Below, piece after piece: positions 1 to 7,643 of a stretch of DNA of 64,000 nucleotides. The notes beneath the pieces were generated by a model. It saw nothing but the letters and a program-made list of their open reading frames with translations, did not search any database and was not told the DNA's origin. Source of the stretch: UBA11524 sp045591175 (GTDB lineage: Bacteria > Bacillota > Clostridia > Christensenellales > Aristaeellaceae); contig JAZNSI010000011.1 in assembly GCA_045591175.1 (NCBI GenBank), forward strand, positions 24,893 to 88,892, in the 5' to 3' direction. The stretch's first letter is position 1. Each line of letters begins with the position of its first letter. The translations under genes and the position numbers were made by a program.

Positions 1-1
1 G

Positions 2-376
2 AACCAGAAGCTGAATCTTCGTCAGTCTGCGTCGAAGTCCTCCAGGTCCATCGGCAAGTACGGCAACGGCACCTACGTCACCGTGCTCAGCCAGGGCAAT
101 ACCTGGTGCAAGGTCATCGTGGACGGCAAGACCGGCTACATGATGACGGAATTCCTCAAGTTCTACGGCCTGAACGGTTCCTCCTCCGCTACGGTGGTGC
201 ATCCTGACCGCACCTTCGTGTACCTGCGGGGCGGCCCCTCCCAGCAGACGGGGCGCATCCTTCAAAAGGTGCCCCACGGCGCGCGGGTGACCATCCTCAC
301 CCCCGGCGCGACCTGGTCCCAGGTCAAGTACAACGGACAGACGGGCTACATGATGACCCGCTTCCTGGACAAGTAA
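2..376 (+). CDS. SH3b-domain protein, 5' end outside window
   Basis: The frame is open from the first bases of the window and ends at TAA 374-376, giving 124 visible residues. It contains two bacterial SH3 (SH3b) repeats. The first begins with LNLRQSASKSSRSIG, the usual strand-loop-strand start of the fold, and each repeat closes with the same GYMMT block. SH3b modules in Gram-positive bacteria usually bind peptidoglycan or other wall components, so this is probably the C-terminal part of a secreted or wall-associated protein. Any signal peptide or catalytic domain would lie upstream and cannot be judged. A strong terminator follows. Confidence 0.8.
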   Translation, partial: NQKLNLRQSASKSSRSIGKYGNGTYVTVLSQGNTWCKVIVDGKTGYMMTEFLKFYGLNGSSSATVVHPDRTFVYLRGGPSQQTGRILQKVPHGARVTILTPGATWSQVKYNGQTGYMMTRFLDK

Positions 377-381
377 CGATC

Positions 382-414
382 TGCCGCTTCTCCGAAAGGG
401 GAGGCGGCTTTTTG
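382..414 (+). terminator. Rho-independent terminator after SH3b gene
   Basis: GCCGCTTCTCC, a GAAA loop and GGGGAGGCGGC form a GC-rich stem followed by TTTTT. It lies a few bases after the stop codon at 376. Confidence 0.85.
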
Positions 415-521
415 TAACAAATGTAAATTGTGAAAAATCCGCCTGCAACGGGAAAGATTTCCCATCCGCCATCGTTATATAGGTGACAGCGCTCCAAACA
501 AAATGAACGAGGTGGACAAAG

Positions 522-1685
522 ATGAAGAAGATGCTGAGCTTTCTGCTGGCGATGCTGATGCTGCTGGGCGCGATGTCCGCGATGGCGGAGGATGCCATCC
601 GCAATCCGCTGCCCGATGAGATCGCTACGTTGTTTGATGTGCCCGCGTGGGAAGGCTTCCATGTGGCCCAGTGCGATGACACCAGTAACTGGCTTTCCTG
701 GGTGTACAGCGAGGAGATGCACGCTGGCGTTGTGATTATGACCAACGGCTCGCTGCATATTGTGTGCCTGATTGAGCCGGACAGCAAGGGCAATCTGCGC
801 ATCACCCAGCGCAATTACAAGATGGTGGTGGGGGAGGAGATGCCCCGCGTGGAAATTGGCTGGGGCAACGCTTATGAGCAGATTACACCGCCTTGGGGTG
901 AGAGGCGCATGTTCGAACTGGACAACAACAATGGCTACCATATGGCTATCGGAAAGTTTGATGGCGTGTGGCGGGTGAAGCTCGTGTGGAATCTGCATAA
1001 CGATACGATCTCCTTCGTTAACGATGAAAAGATCGGCTATATCAAGGGCGAGGAGCGCGAGGATTACGTTGCTTACAACAGCCGTAACGTCAAGTACGCC
1101 TACGGCACCTACGACAACCGCTTCGCAGCCTTCAACATCTACGACTTCCCCAAGACCCTGGAGGAGGCCCGCGCCAAGCTGACCAACCCGCCCGTCACCC
1201 CTACGGATTTCCACATGCCCGTGTCGGTCAACCTTCGCGCGAATGAGAAGTACGACGTGTTCGCCGCACCGGGCCGCAGCAGCTATCGTGCGGCAAACGG
1301 CAAGGCTGAGATGTCCACCAACGACTGGGTGCAGATCTTCGGCGAGGAGGACGGCTGGTTGTTGGTGCAGTATGACATCAGCCGCGACCAGATGCGCTTT
1401 GGCTACATTGACGCATCCGCCCTGCCTCGCGACACTGAGGTGCAGAGCCTGCGCTGGTACGACCTGCCCAGGCAGACCATCAAGTACAACACCTACGTCA
1501 CCGATGACCCGCTGGCCTCCTGCAATACCATCTGCTGGCTGAATACGGGCGACAAGGTGGATGTGCTGGCGGAATTCGGCGGCTGGTACTATATCGAGAC
1601 CACCGACAGCTATGGCAGGCTCCTGCGCGGCTTTGTTCCGCACAGCAGCATCGACATCGTCACTGAGGACGACATGGTCGGCTGA
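522..1685 (+). CDS. Secreted protein with C-terminal SH3-like repeats
   Basis: A 387-residue protein with a clear signal peptide: two early lysines, a Leu/Met-rich core and an AMA-type cleavage site near residue 22. Residues about 30-220 form a domain I do not recognise. From about 225 onward there are two SH3-like segments, the first beginning SVNLRANEKYDVFAAPGR and the second near 310-380. The ATG at 522 follows a GAGGTGG ribosome binding site. It is not in an operon: terminators flank it on both sides. A role in binding the cell wall is inferred only from the SH3-like part. Similar secreted SH3b proteins occur at 2-376 and 30150-31304. Confidence 0.8.
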   Translation: MKKMLSFLLAMLMLLGAMSAMAEDAIRNPLPDEIATLFDVPAWEGFHVAQCDDTSNWLSWVYSEEMHAGVVIMTNGSLHIVCLIEPDSKGNLRITQRNYKMVVGEEMPRVEIGWGNAYEQITPPWGERRMFELDNNNGYHMAIGKFDGVWRVKLVWNLHNDTISFVNDEKIGYIKGEEREDYVAYNSRNVKYAYGTYDNRFAAFNIYDFPKTLEEARAKLTNPPVTPTDFHMPVSVNLRANEKYDVFAAPGRSSYRAANGKAEMSTNDWVQIFGEEDGWLLVQYDISRDQMRFGYIDASALPRDTEVQSLRWYDLPRQTIKYNTYVTDDPLASCNTICWLNTGDKVDVLAEFGGWYYIETTDSYGRLLRGFVPHSSIDIVTEDDMVG

Positions 1686-1696
1686 GGCAATATAAG

Positions 1697-1731
1697 AAGG
1701 ACGGCTTCCCAAGCGGGAGGCCGTCCTTTTT
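1697..1731 (+). terminator. Terminator between convergent genes
   Basis: AAGGACGGCTTCCC, loop AAGC and GGGAGGCCGTCCTT are followed by Ts. The A-rich left flank lets it serve the minus-strand gene ending at 1738 as well. Confidence 0.85.
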
Positions 1732-1737
1732 GCGTGT

Positions 1738-2220
1738 TTACTTGACCGTTGTTTTCATGGTGAAGGGCACGCCCCAGATGTAATAGGTGATGGTCACCTC
1801 GCGGATGGCGTGCATGTTCTTTTCGGTGAGGATGGTGGCGGTGACGTCCACGGACTGTCCCGCGGGGAGCTTTACGTCATGATAGGAGCCGATTTGCAGA
1901 ATGTCGCCCGCCATGGGGGTCACCTGCAGCTCGATCATGTCCGCCGGGACGGAGGTGTCGTTCTTCAGCCGCACGGTGTAGGTGAGGAACTGGTAATCCT
2001 CCGCGTCGGAAAGCTCCTGAGCGGCAACATAGGGTGTGCCTGTCACCGCACCCAGGCGCAGCTGCTGGCGGAGCTCGGCGAAGTGCACGGGCTGATTGGC
2101 GGCTTCCACCGCCACGACGCCCACCGCATCCACGAAGATGTTGGCGGTCATGTACATGTAGCCCACGCCCACCAGCGTCACGATGAGGATGAGCACGGTC
2201 AGAATGGCAAAATATTTCAT
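1738..2220 (-). CDS. Small membrane-anchored protein of ZorAB-like locus
   Basis: A 160-residue protein with one N-terminal hydrophobic segment (about residues 3-28, MKYFAILTVLILIVTLVG) and a soluble remainder rich in beta-strand patterns (about 60-160). I recognise no family. The C-terminal part, with alternating hydrophobic residues and an LPAGQSVDVTA turn, resembles an immunoglobulin-like or extracellular beta-sandwich domain. It is the last gene of a three-gene minus-strand run, 22 bases after the OmpA-domain gene at 2243-3283, so it is probably co-transcribed with the MotA/MotB-like pair. Its role is unknown; a partner exposed outside the membrane is a guess from layout. Confidence 0.7.
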   Translation of the reverse strand: MKYFAILTVLILIVTLVGVGYMYMTANIFVDAVGVVAVEAANQPVHFAELRQQLRLGAVTGTPYVAAQELSDAEDYQFLTYTVRLKNDTSVPADMIELQVTPMAGDILQIGSYHDVKLPAGQSVDVTATILTEKNMHAIREVTITYYIWGVPFTMKTTVK

Positions 2221-2242
2221 GCTTGCTTTCCTTTATTTGCGA

Positions 2243-3283
2243 TTAGTTTCCCTGAAGAAGCTTGTTCATTTCCTCGATCATCTCCGCGTCCTTCAGGCTG
2301 AACTTGAATTCCACGCGGCGGGAGGAATCCTGATCCACCACGGTGGTGCCGGGGTAGTAGATCAGGTCGGTTTCGCTGCGGCCGGTGGCGGTCAGCAGCT
2401 GCTGGAGAAGCTCGCGCTCCGGGCTACCCTCGCGGTACATGTGCAGCACATACATCATCACCTCATACGCGCGCTCCTGGGAGAGCTTCATGTTGTTTTC
2501 CCAGGTGCCCACGTCGTCGGTGTGGCCCTCGATGACGATCTGGCCCAGATAGTCGGAGTATTCCGGGCGCAGCAGCACTTCCAGGTACACGGGGATGAAG
2601 CGGTTGAGCAGGTACTGGCCGTCCGCCATGATGGAGGAGGAGCCGGTCTTGAAGAGGACGGCGCTGTCCAGCACGATGTCGCCCGTGTTGGGATCCACCG
2701 CGGCGGTCAGGTTGGCACGGGACAGGGATGCGGACAACTCGGCGATGATCTCCGCCTTCATGCCCACCATGTCCTCGATCTTGTCGGTCTTGCTGTTCAG
2801 GGCCGCCTGCTGGGCGTTGAGCACCTGAATGGCTGCGTTCAGGGCGTTTTCCTTGTTGGCCAGCTCCTGCTGGAGGATGATGAGCTCCTTTTCCTTGCCG
2901 GCCAGGTCACTGCGGGCTGCGTCCAGCTCTGCCTGCTGCTCGCCCAGGATGATGTAGGCTTCCTCCAGGGCGGATTCCTTCTCGTCCAGCTGGGTCATGA
3001 TGATGGCGATCTGGGCATTTTGATGATCCATTTCCACCTGCTGGGCAGCAATTTGAAGCGTCTGTTCGTCCAGCTTGAGCTGCTGGTCGGTGATGAGGAG
3101 CTTCTGCTGATCCAGCTCGGCGGTCTTGGTTTCCAGCATGGTGAAATACTGGTGCAGGCTGACGGAGAGGATCAGCACGAACACCAGCAGCAGCGCTGCC
3201 ATCATGTCGGAATAGCTGATCCAGCTGGCGCCGGAGTTGCCGCCCTTGCCGGCGCGGCTGTTGTGAATGCGTTGACGGGCCAC
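2243..3283 (-). CDS. MotB/ZorB-like OmpA-family protein
   Basis: A 346-residue protein with the layout of an ion-driven motor subunit. The N-terminal membrane segment (about residues 20-42) has the MotB-type core WISYSDMMAALLLVFVLILS, whose Asp is the expected ion-binding residue. A long Gln/Glu/Leu-rich coiled coil follows (about 48-165), then a peptidoglycan-binding OmpA domain with IVIEGHTDDVGTWENNM near residues 245-262. GTG 3283 is chosen because AAGGAGG lies 7 bases upstream; a GTG two codons earlier would touch the ribosome binding site. It starts two bases after the MotA-like gene, so the two are coupled. The long coiled coil is unlike classical MotB and closer to ZorB-type layouts. 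Confidence 0.8.
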   Translation of the reverse strand: MARQRIHNSRAGKGGNSGASWISYSDMMAALLLVFVLILSVSLHQYFTMLETKTAELDQQKLLITDQQLKLDEQTLQIAAQQVEMDHQNAQIAIIMTQLDEKESALEEAYIILGEQQAELDAARSDLAGKEKELIILQQELANKENALNAAIQVLNAQQAALNSKTDKIEDMVGMKAEIIAELSASLSRANLTAAVDPNTGDIVLDSAVLFKTGSSSIMADGQYLLNRFIPVYLEVLLRPEYSDYLGQIVIEGHTDDVGTWENNMKLSQERAYEVMMYVLHMYREGSPERELLQQLLTATGRSETDLIYYPGTTVVDQDSSRRVEFKFSLKDAEMIEEMNKLLQGN

Positions 3284-3285
3284 GG

Positions 3286-4782
3286 TCACACCTCCTTGGA
3301 GGCGATGATCTGGCTGAGCTGTGCGGTGAGCTGCTGCAGCGCGGTGACGGCCGCGGCGGTATCGCCGGAGGTGCCGTCCGCACGGAGCTGATCGACCTTG
3401 CGGGAGAGGGCTTCCACCAGGATGGCCATGTTCTTCTCAAAGGCGCCCAGGGCTTCGCTCAGGCCGCCGACGGTGTTTTGCACAAAGGCCTGGCAGCCGT
3501 TGGAAAGCTCCTGGCCGGCGTTGGTCATGGAGGTAGCGACCTGCTCCAAATGCTCGCCGGTGACGGAGGTGTTGTGGTTCATGCGGGTCATGGCCTTCTC
3601 CGCATCGGCGGTGAAGCCGTTCATGGAGGCCAGCAGCTGCTGGTGGCTGGCGCTGACCTGCTGCAGGAGCTTCTGCTGCTCGGCGTTCATCTGCTGCATC
3701 ATTTCTAGCAGGGCGGAAGCGGAATCCTCAAAGCCCTCGTCCCGGCGGCGCGCTTCGCCCAGCTCGCTCACATAATGCTCAAAGCGGCTGAGGACGTCGG
3801 TGCTGACGGTGTGGAGCTGTTGCACGTCCTCCACGATGGCGGCAGCAGCGGCCATGGACTGGCGGATGTGCTCCATCGTCAGCTGCTGGTTCTGGTTGAT
3901 CTCAGTCATCGTCATGCCCAGCTGGACGAACTGGTCGTTGAGGCTCATGTTCATCTGCTGCACAAAGTTGCTGACGATGCGGCCCACGCCGTCCACCTGC
4001 GCACGGGTGGCGCCCACGAGGAAGTTGTCCATAGCCTTCGCCACGGGGGACATGGCCCGGGTGATGCTGCCTTCCACGGTGGCGGGCAGCACGTCGGTCA
4101 GGCCTGCGAGCATGTGGTTGGAGTCCTGGTTCTGGCAGATCAGCTGCACGTCGTTGTCCAGGGGGCGCTGCATGGCGAGCGTCGTGAAGCACTCCACGAA
4201 GTCGTCGATGGCACGGTAGGAGCTGCCCTGCAAAATGCGGTTGAGCATGTTGAACACGATGGAGCAGCTCACGCCTGCCACAGAGGTGCCGAAGGCGAAC
4301 TTCATGCCGTCCAGCAGCACCGGGATGCCCTCGATGATGGCGTCGGAGTTGGAGAAGTCCAATCCGCTCAGGCCGCGCATCATGCCCATGAAGGTGCCCA
4401 GGATACCCAGACTGGTCAGCAGGCCGGGGATGAGCTCCGCCAGGGTGGCGTTGCCGGGACCGTGGGTGACGGTGTCGTCATTGATGTAATCCTCCACATT
4501 GCAGGGGAGGCCGCGGCGGTCCAGCTGCTCGGCGTTCTGCAAAAAGCGCAGCCAGGAGCCCTTCAGGCGGTTGCCCATGAAGCGCTTTTCCTGCCAGACG
4601 GGTGTGCCCTGCTGATTGCCCGCGTCCCGCTGCAAACGGCGGATGGCACGGCGCAGCGAACGGGTGGTGCCCATCAGCGGCAGCAGGCACTTGAAGACGC
4701 CGATAAGCGTCACCACCGCCACAGCGGCGTACACAAGAATATCGACGATGTTGGCCATCAGGGTGGATGCGAAGGTCGTCAT
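3286..4782 (-). CDS. MotA/TolQ/ExbB-family channel with long coiled-coil tail (ZorA-like)
   Basis: A 498-residue membrane protein. A first hydrophobic segment lies near residues 10-35. The MotA/TolQ-type core lies at about 125-190, including LLTSLGILGTFMGMMRGL and a second hydrophobic stretch FAFGTSVAGVSCSIVF. The C-terminal half (about 260-495) is almost all helical and Gln/Met/Ala-rich, a predicted coiled-coil tail. Such a tail is typical of ZorA in Zorya defence systems and of some uncharacterised MotA-like channels, not of flagellar MotA. The start at 4782 has AGGAGG 11 bases upstream; an in-frame start at 4845 would add residues with no ribosome binding site. No flagellar genes are nearby. 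Confidence 0.78.
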   Translation of the reverse strand: MTTFASTLMANIVDILVYAAVAVVTLIGVFKCLLPLMGTTRSLRRAIRRLQRDAGNQQGTPVWQEKRFMGNRLKGSWLRFLQNAEQLDRRGLPCNVEDYINDDTVTHGPGNATLAELIPGLLTSLGILGTFMGMMRGLSGLDFSNSDAIIEGIPVLLDGMKFAFGTSVAGVSCSIVFNMLNRILQGSSYRAIDDFVECFTTLAMQRPLDNDVQLICQNQDSNHMLAGLTDVLPATVEGSITRAMSPVAKAMDNFLVGATRAQVDGVGRIVSNFVQQMNMSLNDQFVQLGMTMTEINQNQQLTMEHIRQSMAAAAAIVEDVQQLHTVSTDVLSRFEHYVSELGEARRRDEGFEDSASALLEMMQQMNAEQQKLLQQVSASHQQLLASMNGFTADAEKAMTRMNHNTSVTGEHLEQVATSMTNAGQELSNGCQAFVQNTVGGLSEALGAFEKNMAILVEALSRKVDQLRADGTSGDTAAAVTALQQLTAQLSQIIASKEV

Positions 4783-4850
4783 GTGCGGTATGTCCTCCTG
4801 CGAATATAGTAGAAGGCGGATTTTCCGCCGGGTATACAAATCCACCCTCT

Positions 4851-4879
4851 ATTTTACACGAAATCTTCGCGCTTGTAAA
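4851..4879 (-). promoter_or_regulatory. Sigma-A-type promoter for ZorAB-like operon
   Basis: Reading the minus strand, TTTACA (4879-4874), a 17-base spacer and TAAAAT (4856-4851) lie about 70 bases upstream of the ATG at 4782. Confidence 0.6.
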
Positions 4880-4982
4880 CGACAAATGTAACAGAATTGT
4901 CATCTTTACAAAGATTTTCTCCCGGAATCCGCATTTGACAGCCCTGCACGGCATATCCTGCCAGTGAAGCGGGGGAATCAAT

Positions 4983-5186
4983 ATGCGGAAAGTCAGGTAT
5001 CAGCCCTATCCGCCGTCCAAACGACGTCCGCCGGAGGATGGCCTGTGGCGGATGCTAGGGTGCGTGTTCATTGCCGCAGGGCTGCTGCTTTTGTTCCTGT
5101 GCATCCCGGGGTGGGCCTGGGCAGCGATGGCGGGCGCGGCGCTGGTGATGGCAGGCTGGGCGCTGATCAACACATGCAGGAGGTGA
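4983..5186 (+). CDS. Small two-helix membrane protein upstream of spoVM-like gene
   Basis: A 67-residue protein with a basic N-terminus (MRKVRYQPYPPSKRR) and two adjacent hydrophobic segments (about residues 25-42 and 45-62). I do not recognise it. A GGGGGA ribosome binding site precedes the ATG. Its stop codon TGA (5184-5186) lies within a few bases of the AGGAGG that serves the downstream spoVM-like gene, so the two are probably co-translated. That neighbour suggests, but does not prove, a role in the forespore or spore envelope. Confidence 0.6.
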   Translation: MRKVRYQPYPPSKRRPPEDGLWRMLGCVFIAAGLLLLFLCIPGWAWAAMAGAALVMAGWALINTCRR

Positions 5187-5190
5187 CATG

Positions 5191-5274
5191 ATGCGCGTGC
5201 GGATGGTGTGCATCCGGCTGCCGAGATTCATGGGCGGCATGGTGCGGAAAATCGCGGGCAGGCGGCGGAAATGA
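5191..5274 (+). CDS. spoVM: Stage V sporulation protein M-like micro-protein
   Basis: A 27-codon gene encoding a basic amphipathic peptide. Its core IRLPRFMGGMVRKIAG aligns without gaps with the Bacillus SpoVM core IKLPKFLGGIVRAMLG, including the conserved helix-breaking Pro and the GG pair. SpoVM (26 residues in B. subtilis) lies on the forespore membrane, senses its convex curvature, anchors the coat ATPase SpoIVA and inhibits FtsH. AGGAGG at 5178-5183 stands 7 bases before ATG 5191; an ATG at 5188 is closer and less likely. The 3' end overlaps a terminator stem. Extra Arg/Lys at the C-terminus and two more residues before the Pro are differences from Bacillus. Confidence 0.8.
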   Translation: MRVRMVCIRLPRFMGGMVRKIAGRRRK

Positions 5275-5290
5275 CCTCCGCCTGTCTTTT
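5257..5290 (+). terminator. Terminator overlapping end of spoVM-like gene
   Basis: CAGGCGG (5259-5265) pairs with CCGCCTG (5278-5284), followed by TCTTTT. The left arm lies inside the last codons of the small gene. Confidence 0.6.
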
Positions 5291-5313
5291 CCCTGTACTT
5301 CTTTGCGGAAACG

Positions 5314-5342
5314 TTGACATCGCCTTTCATCCGTGATAAGAT
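5314..5342 (+). promoter_or_regulatory. Promoter of lysine-riboswitch operon
   Basis: TTGACA (5314-5319), a 17-base spacer and TAAGAT (5337-5342) place transcription start near 5349, just ahead of the riboswitch. Confidence 0.75.
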
Positions 5343-5367
5343 AGCCGTGTATCCGAATTTGATACGG

Positions 5368-5535
5368 GATCAGAGGTGCGCAGTGTCGGTAGCGCGGCGG
5401 AGGACAGGCTTCCGCAGAGGCCGCGTGAAGGAACATTGCGCCGAAAGGCAGGAGAGAAGCCGTGGCTCCTGTGCTTGGGTGCAGGCCGGACAGGTCTGCA
5501 GCTGTCATCAGGCATCGCCTGGCGGAGCGCTGGTC
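5368..5535 (+). ncRNA. Lysine riboswitch (L box)
   Basis: This leader has the lysine-aptamer signature: AGAGGTGCGC just after the P1 5' strand, the internal GCGCCGAAAGG block, and CTGTCAT followed by the closing GGCGGAGCGCTGGTC. P1 forms from GATCAG (5368-5373) and CTGGTC (5530-5535). In this class lysine binding stabilises the aptamer and favours a downstream terminator, here at 5557-5601, lowering expression of lysine/diaminopimelate genes. The downstream operon is asd-dapA-dapB, exactly the expected target, which makes the assignment firm despite the lack of a covariance search. Confidence 0.92.
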
Positions 5536-5556
5536 ATTGGGCGGGGGAGAATGTAT

Positions 5557-5601
5557 GCCCCGCATTGATGCGCACCGCAGGAATGTCTTGCGGGCTTTTT
5601 T
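5557..5601 (+). terminator. Riboswitch-controlled terminator
   Basis: CCGCA (5575-5579) pairs with TGCGG (5589-5593), followed by CTTTTTT. A longer alternative pairs the GCCCCGCA around 5557-5564 with the same right arm, consistent with a switchable terminator before asd. Confidence 0.75.
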
Positions 5602-5631
5602 ACATCATAAGTGCAATGGAGGACGATGAAC

Positions 5632-6714
5632 ATGGAGAAGTATCGCGTTGGTATCGTTGGCGCAACCGGCATGGTGGGCCAGCGTTTCATTTCCCTTTTG
5701 AAGGATCATCCCTGGTTCCAGGTGACCTGCGTGGCGGCCTCTGCCCGCTCTGCCGGCAAGAAGTACGCCGAGGCCGTGGGCGATCGCTGGGCCTTTGACT
5801 GGGCCATCCCTGCGGATGTGGCCGACATGGTCGTCATGGATGCCTCCCAGATCGACGCGGTGGGCGAGAAGGTCGATTTCATTTTCTGCGCTGTCGACAT
5901 GAAGAAGGATGAAATCCGCGCCCTCGAGGAAGCCTATGCTAAGCACGAGATCCCCGTGGTGTCCAACAATTCCGCCTGCCGCGGCATTGAGGACGTGCCC
6001 ATGGTCGTGCCGGAGATCAACGCGGCGCACCTGGAGGTCATCGAGGCGCAGCGCAAGCGCCTGGGCACGAAGCTGGGCTTCATCGCTGTCAAGCCCAACT
6101 GCTCCATCCAGAGCTACGTGCCTGCCATCACTCCCCTGATGGATTTCGGCCCCGAGAAGATGAGCGTGTGCACCTACCAGGCTATCTCCGGCGCTGGCAA
6201 GACCTTCAAGACCTGGCCCGAGATGGTGGATAACGTGATCCCCTACATCGGCGGCGAGGACGAGAAGAGCGAGAACGAGCCCCTCAAAATTTGGGGCCAT
6301 GTGGAGGACGGCAAGATCGTCAATGCTACGGAGCCTGTCATCAGCGCTCAGTGCCTGCGCGTTGCCGCGGCGGACGGCCATATGGCGGCGGTGTCCGTGT
6401 CCTTCAAGAATAAGCCCTCTATCGAGCAGATCAAGGAACGCTGGGCCAACTTCGAGACTGAAGCGCAGCGCTTGGGCCTGCCCTCTGCGCCCAAGCCCTT
6501 CCTGCAGTACTTCGAGGATCCCGCCCGTCCCCAGACCCGCCTGGACCGTGATTTCCAGAACGGCTTCGGTGTGTCCATCGGCCGTCTGCGCGAGGATAAG
6601 CTGTTCGACTACCGCTTCGTGTGCCTGAGCCACAACACCGTGCGCGGCGCTGCCGGCGGCGCGATGCTGACCGCTGAGCTCCTGTGCGCGAAGGGCTACA
6701 TCACCCGGAAGTAA
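5632..6714 (+). CDS. asd: Aspartate-semialdehyde dehydrogenase
   Basis: This 360-residue enzyme reduces aspartyl phosphate to aspartate semialdehyde, the branch point to lysine/diaminopimelate, threonine and methionine. The N-terminal Rossmann motif GIVGATGMVGQRF binds NADP(H). The catalytic cysteine lies in KPNCSIQSYVPAI near residue 157, and the segment AISGAGKTFKTWPEM follows. The motif set and the insert ENEPLKIWGHVEDG match the archaeal/fungal-type branch of the family rather than the E. coli type. ATG 5632 is preferred because GGAGGA ends 8 bases upstream; ATG 5626 would be too close. It is first in the operon with dapA and dapB and under the lysine riboswitch. Confidence 0.93.
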   Translation: MEKYRVGIVGATGMVGQRFISLLKDHPWFQVTCVAASARSAGKKYAEAVGDRWAFDWAIPADVADMVVMDASQIDAVGEKVDFIFCAVDMKKDEIRALEEAYAKHEIPVVSNNSACRGIEDVPMVVPEINAAHLEVIEAQRKRLGTKLGFIAVKPNCSIQSYVPAITPLMDFGPEKMSVCTYQAISGAGKTFKTWPEMVDNVIPYIGGEDEKSENEPLKIWGHVEDGKIVNATEPVISAQCLRVAAADGHMAAVSVSFKNKPSIEQIKERWANFETEAQRLGLPSAPKPFLQYFEDPARPQTRLDRDFQNGFGVSIGRLREDKLFDYRFVCLSHNTVRGAAGGAMLTAELLCAKGYITRK

Positions 6715-6743
6715 GCGTAAAACCTTTTCAGGAGGTAATCAAT

Positions 6744-7631
6744 ATGAGAAAGCCTTTGTTCACCGGCTGCGGCACAGCCCTTGTGACCCCCTTCAAGAAC
6801 GGCAAGGTGGATTATGAAGCCCTCGACCGTCTGGTGGAGGAGCAGATTGCGGGCGGCGTCAGTGCGCTGATTGCTGTGGGTACCACCGGCGAGCCTGCCA
6901 CCATGGACTGGGACGAGCACCTGGCGGTCATCCGCCGCGTGGTGGAGAAGGCTGATCATCGTGTGCCGGTCATTGCCGGTACCGGCTCCAACGCCACCAG
7001 CGAGGCCGTGTATGCCGCGAAGCATTCCGCCGAGTTCGGCGCGGACGCCCAGCTGGTCGTGACGCCCTACTACAACAAGACCAGCCAGGCCGGTTTGGTG
7101 GCGCACTTCAACGCCATCGCGGATGCGGCCACGCTGCCCGTCATCGTGTACAACGTGCCTGCCCGCACGGGCCTGAACATCGGCCCGGAGGCCATGGCGA
7201 AGATCTGCGAGCATGAGAACGTCATCGCAGTCAAGGAGGCGTCTCCCGACGTGGCGCAGGCGATGGAAAAGATCCGCCTGTGCGGCGACATGGTGGACTT
7301 CTACTGCGGCAATGACGACCTGATCGTCCCCATGATGTCCGTGGGCTTCAAGGGCGTGATCTCCGTGCTGTCCAACATCCTGCCTGCGGAAACCTCCCGC
7401 ATGGCCAACCTGGCCCTGAAGGGCAACTACAAGGAAGCGGCGGAGATCCAGCTCAAGCTCCTGCCCTTCGTCAACGCGCTCTTCAGCGAGACCAGCCCCA
7501 TCCCGATCAAGGCCGCCATGGCCAAGATGGGCATGCTGGAGGATGAGCTGCGCCTGCCCCTCGTTCCCATGACCGACGGCCCCCGCGAGAAGATGTATGC
7601 CATCATGCGCGAGCTGGGCATGATCAAGTAA
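6744..7631 (+). CDS. dapA: 4-hydroxy-tetrahydrodipicolinate synthase
   Basis: This 295-residue (beta/alpha)8-barrel enzyme condenses pyruvate with aspartate semialdehyde, the first committed step towards diaminopimelate and lysine. Visible motifs are GTTGEPATM near residue 45, the tyrosine segment TPYYNKTSQAGL near 108-119, and the Schiff-base lysine in VIAVKEASPD near 163. Length is normal for the family. The start follows AGGAGGT by 8 bases. It begins 29 bases after asd and ends 12 bases before dapB, in one transcription unit. Product feedback at this step is matched by lysine control of the leader RNA. Confidence 0.95.
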   Translation: MRKPLFTGCGTALVTPFKNGKVDYEALDRLVEEQIAGGVSALIAVGTTGEPATMDWDEHLAVIRRVVEKADHRVPVIAGTGSNATSEAVYAAKHSAEFGADAQLVVTPYYNKTSQAGLVAHFNAIADAATLPVIVYNVPARTGLNIGPEAMAKICEHENVIAVKEASPDVAQAMEKIRLCGDMVDFYCGNDDLIVPMMSVGFKGVISVLSNILPAETSRMANLALKGNYKEAAEIQLKLLPFVNALFSETSPIPIKAAMAKMGMLEDELRLPLVPMTDGPREKMYAIMRELGMIK

Positions 7632-7643
7632 GGAGATACGCAG

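Noticed and set aside
1738..4782. Complete Zorya defence system
   Set aside because: ZorA- and ZorB-like genes are present, but no ZorC, ZorD helicase or ZorE nuclease-like gene lies on either side within the window, so the system name is not justified.
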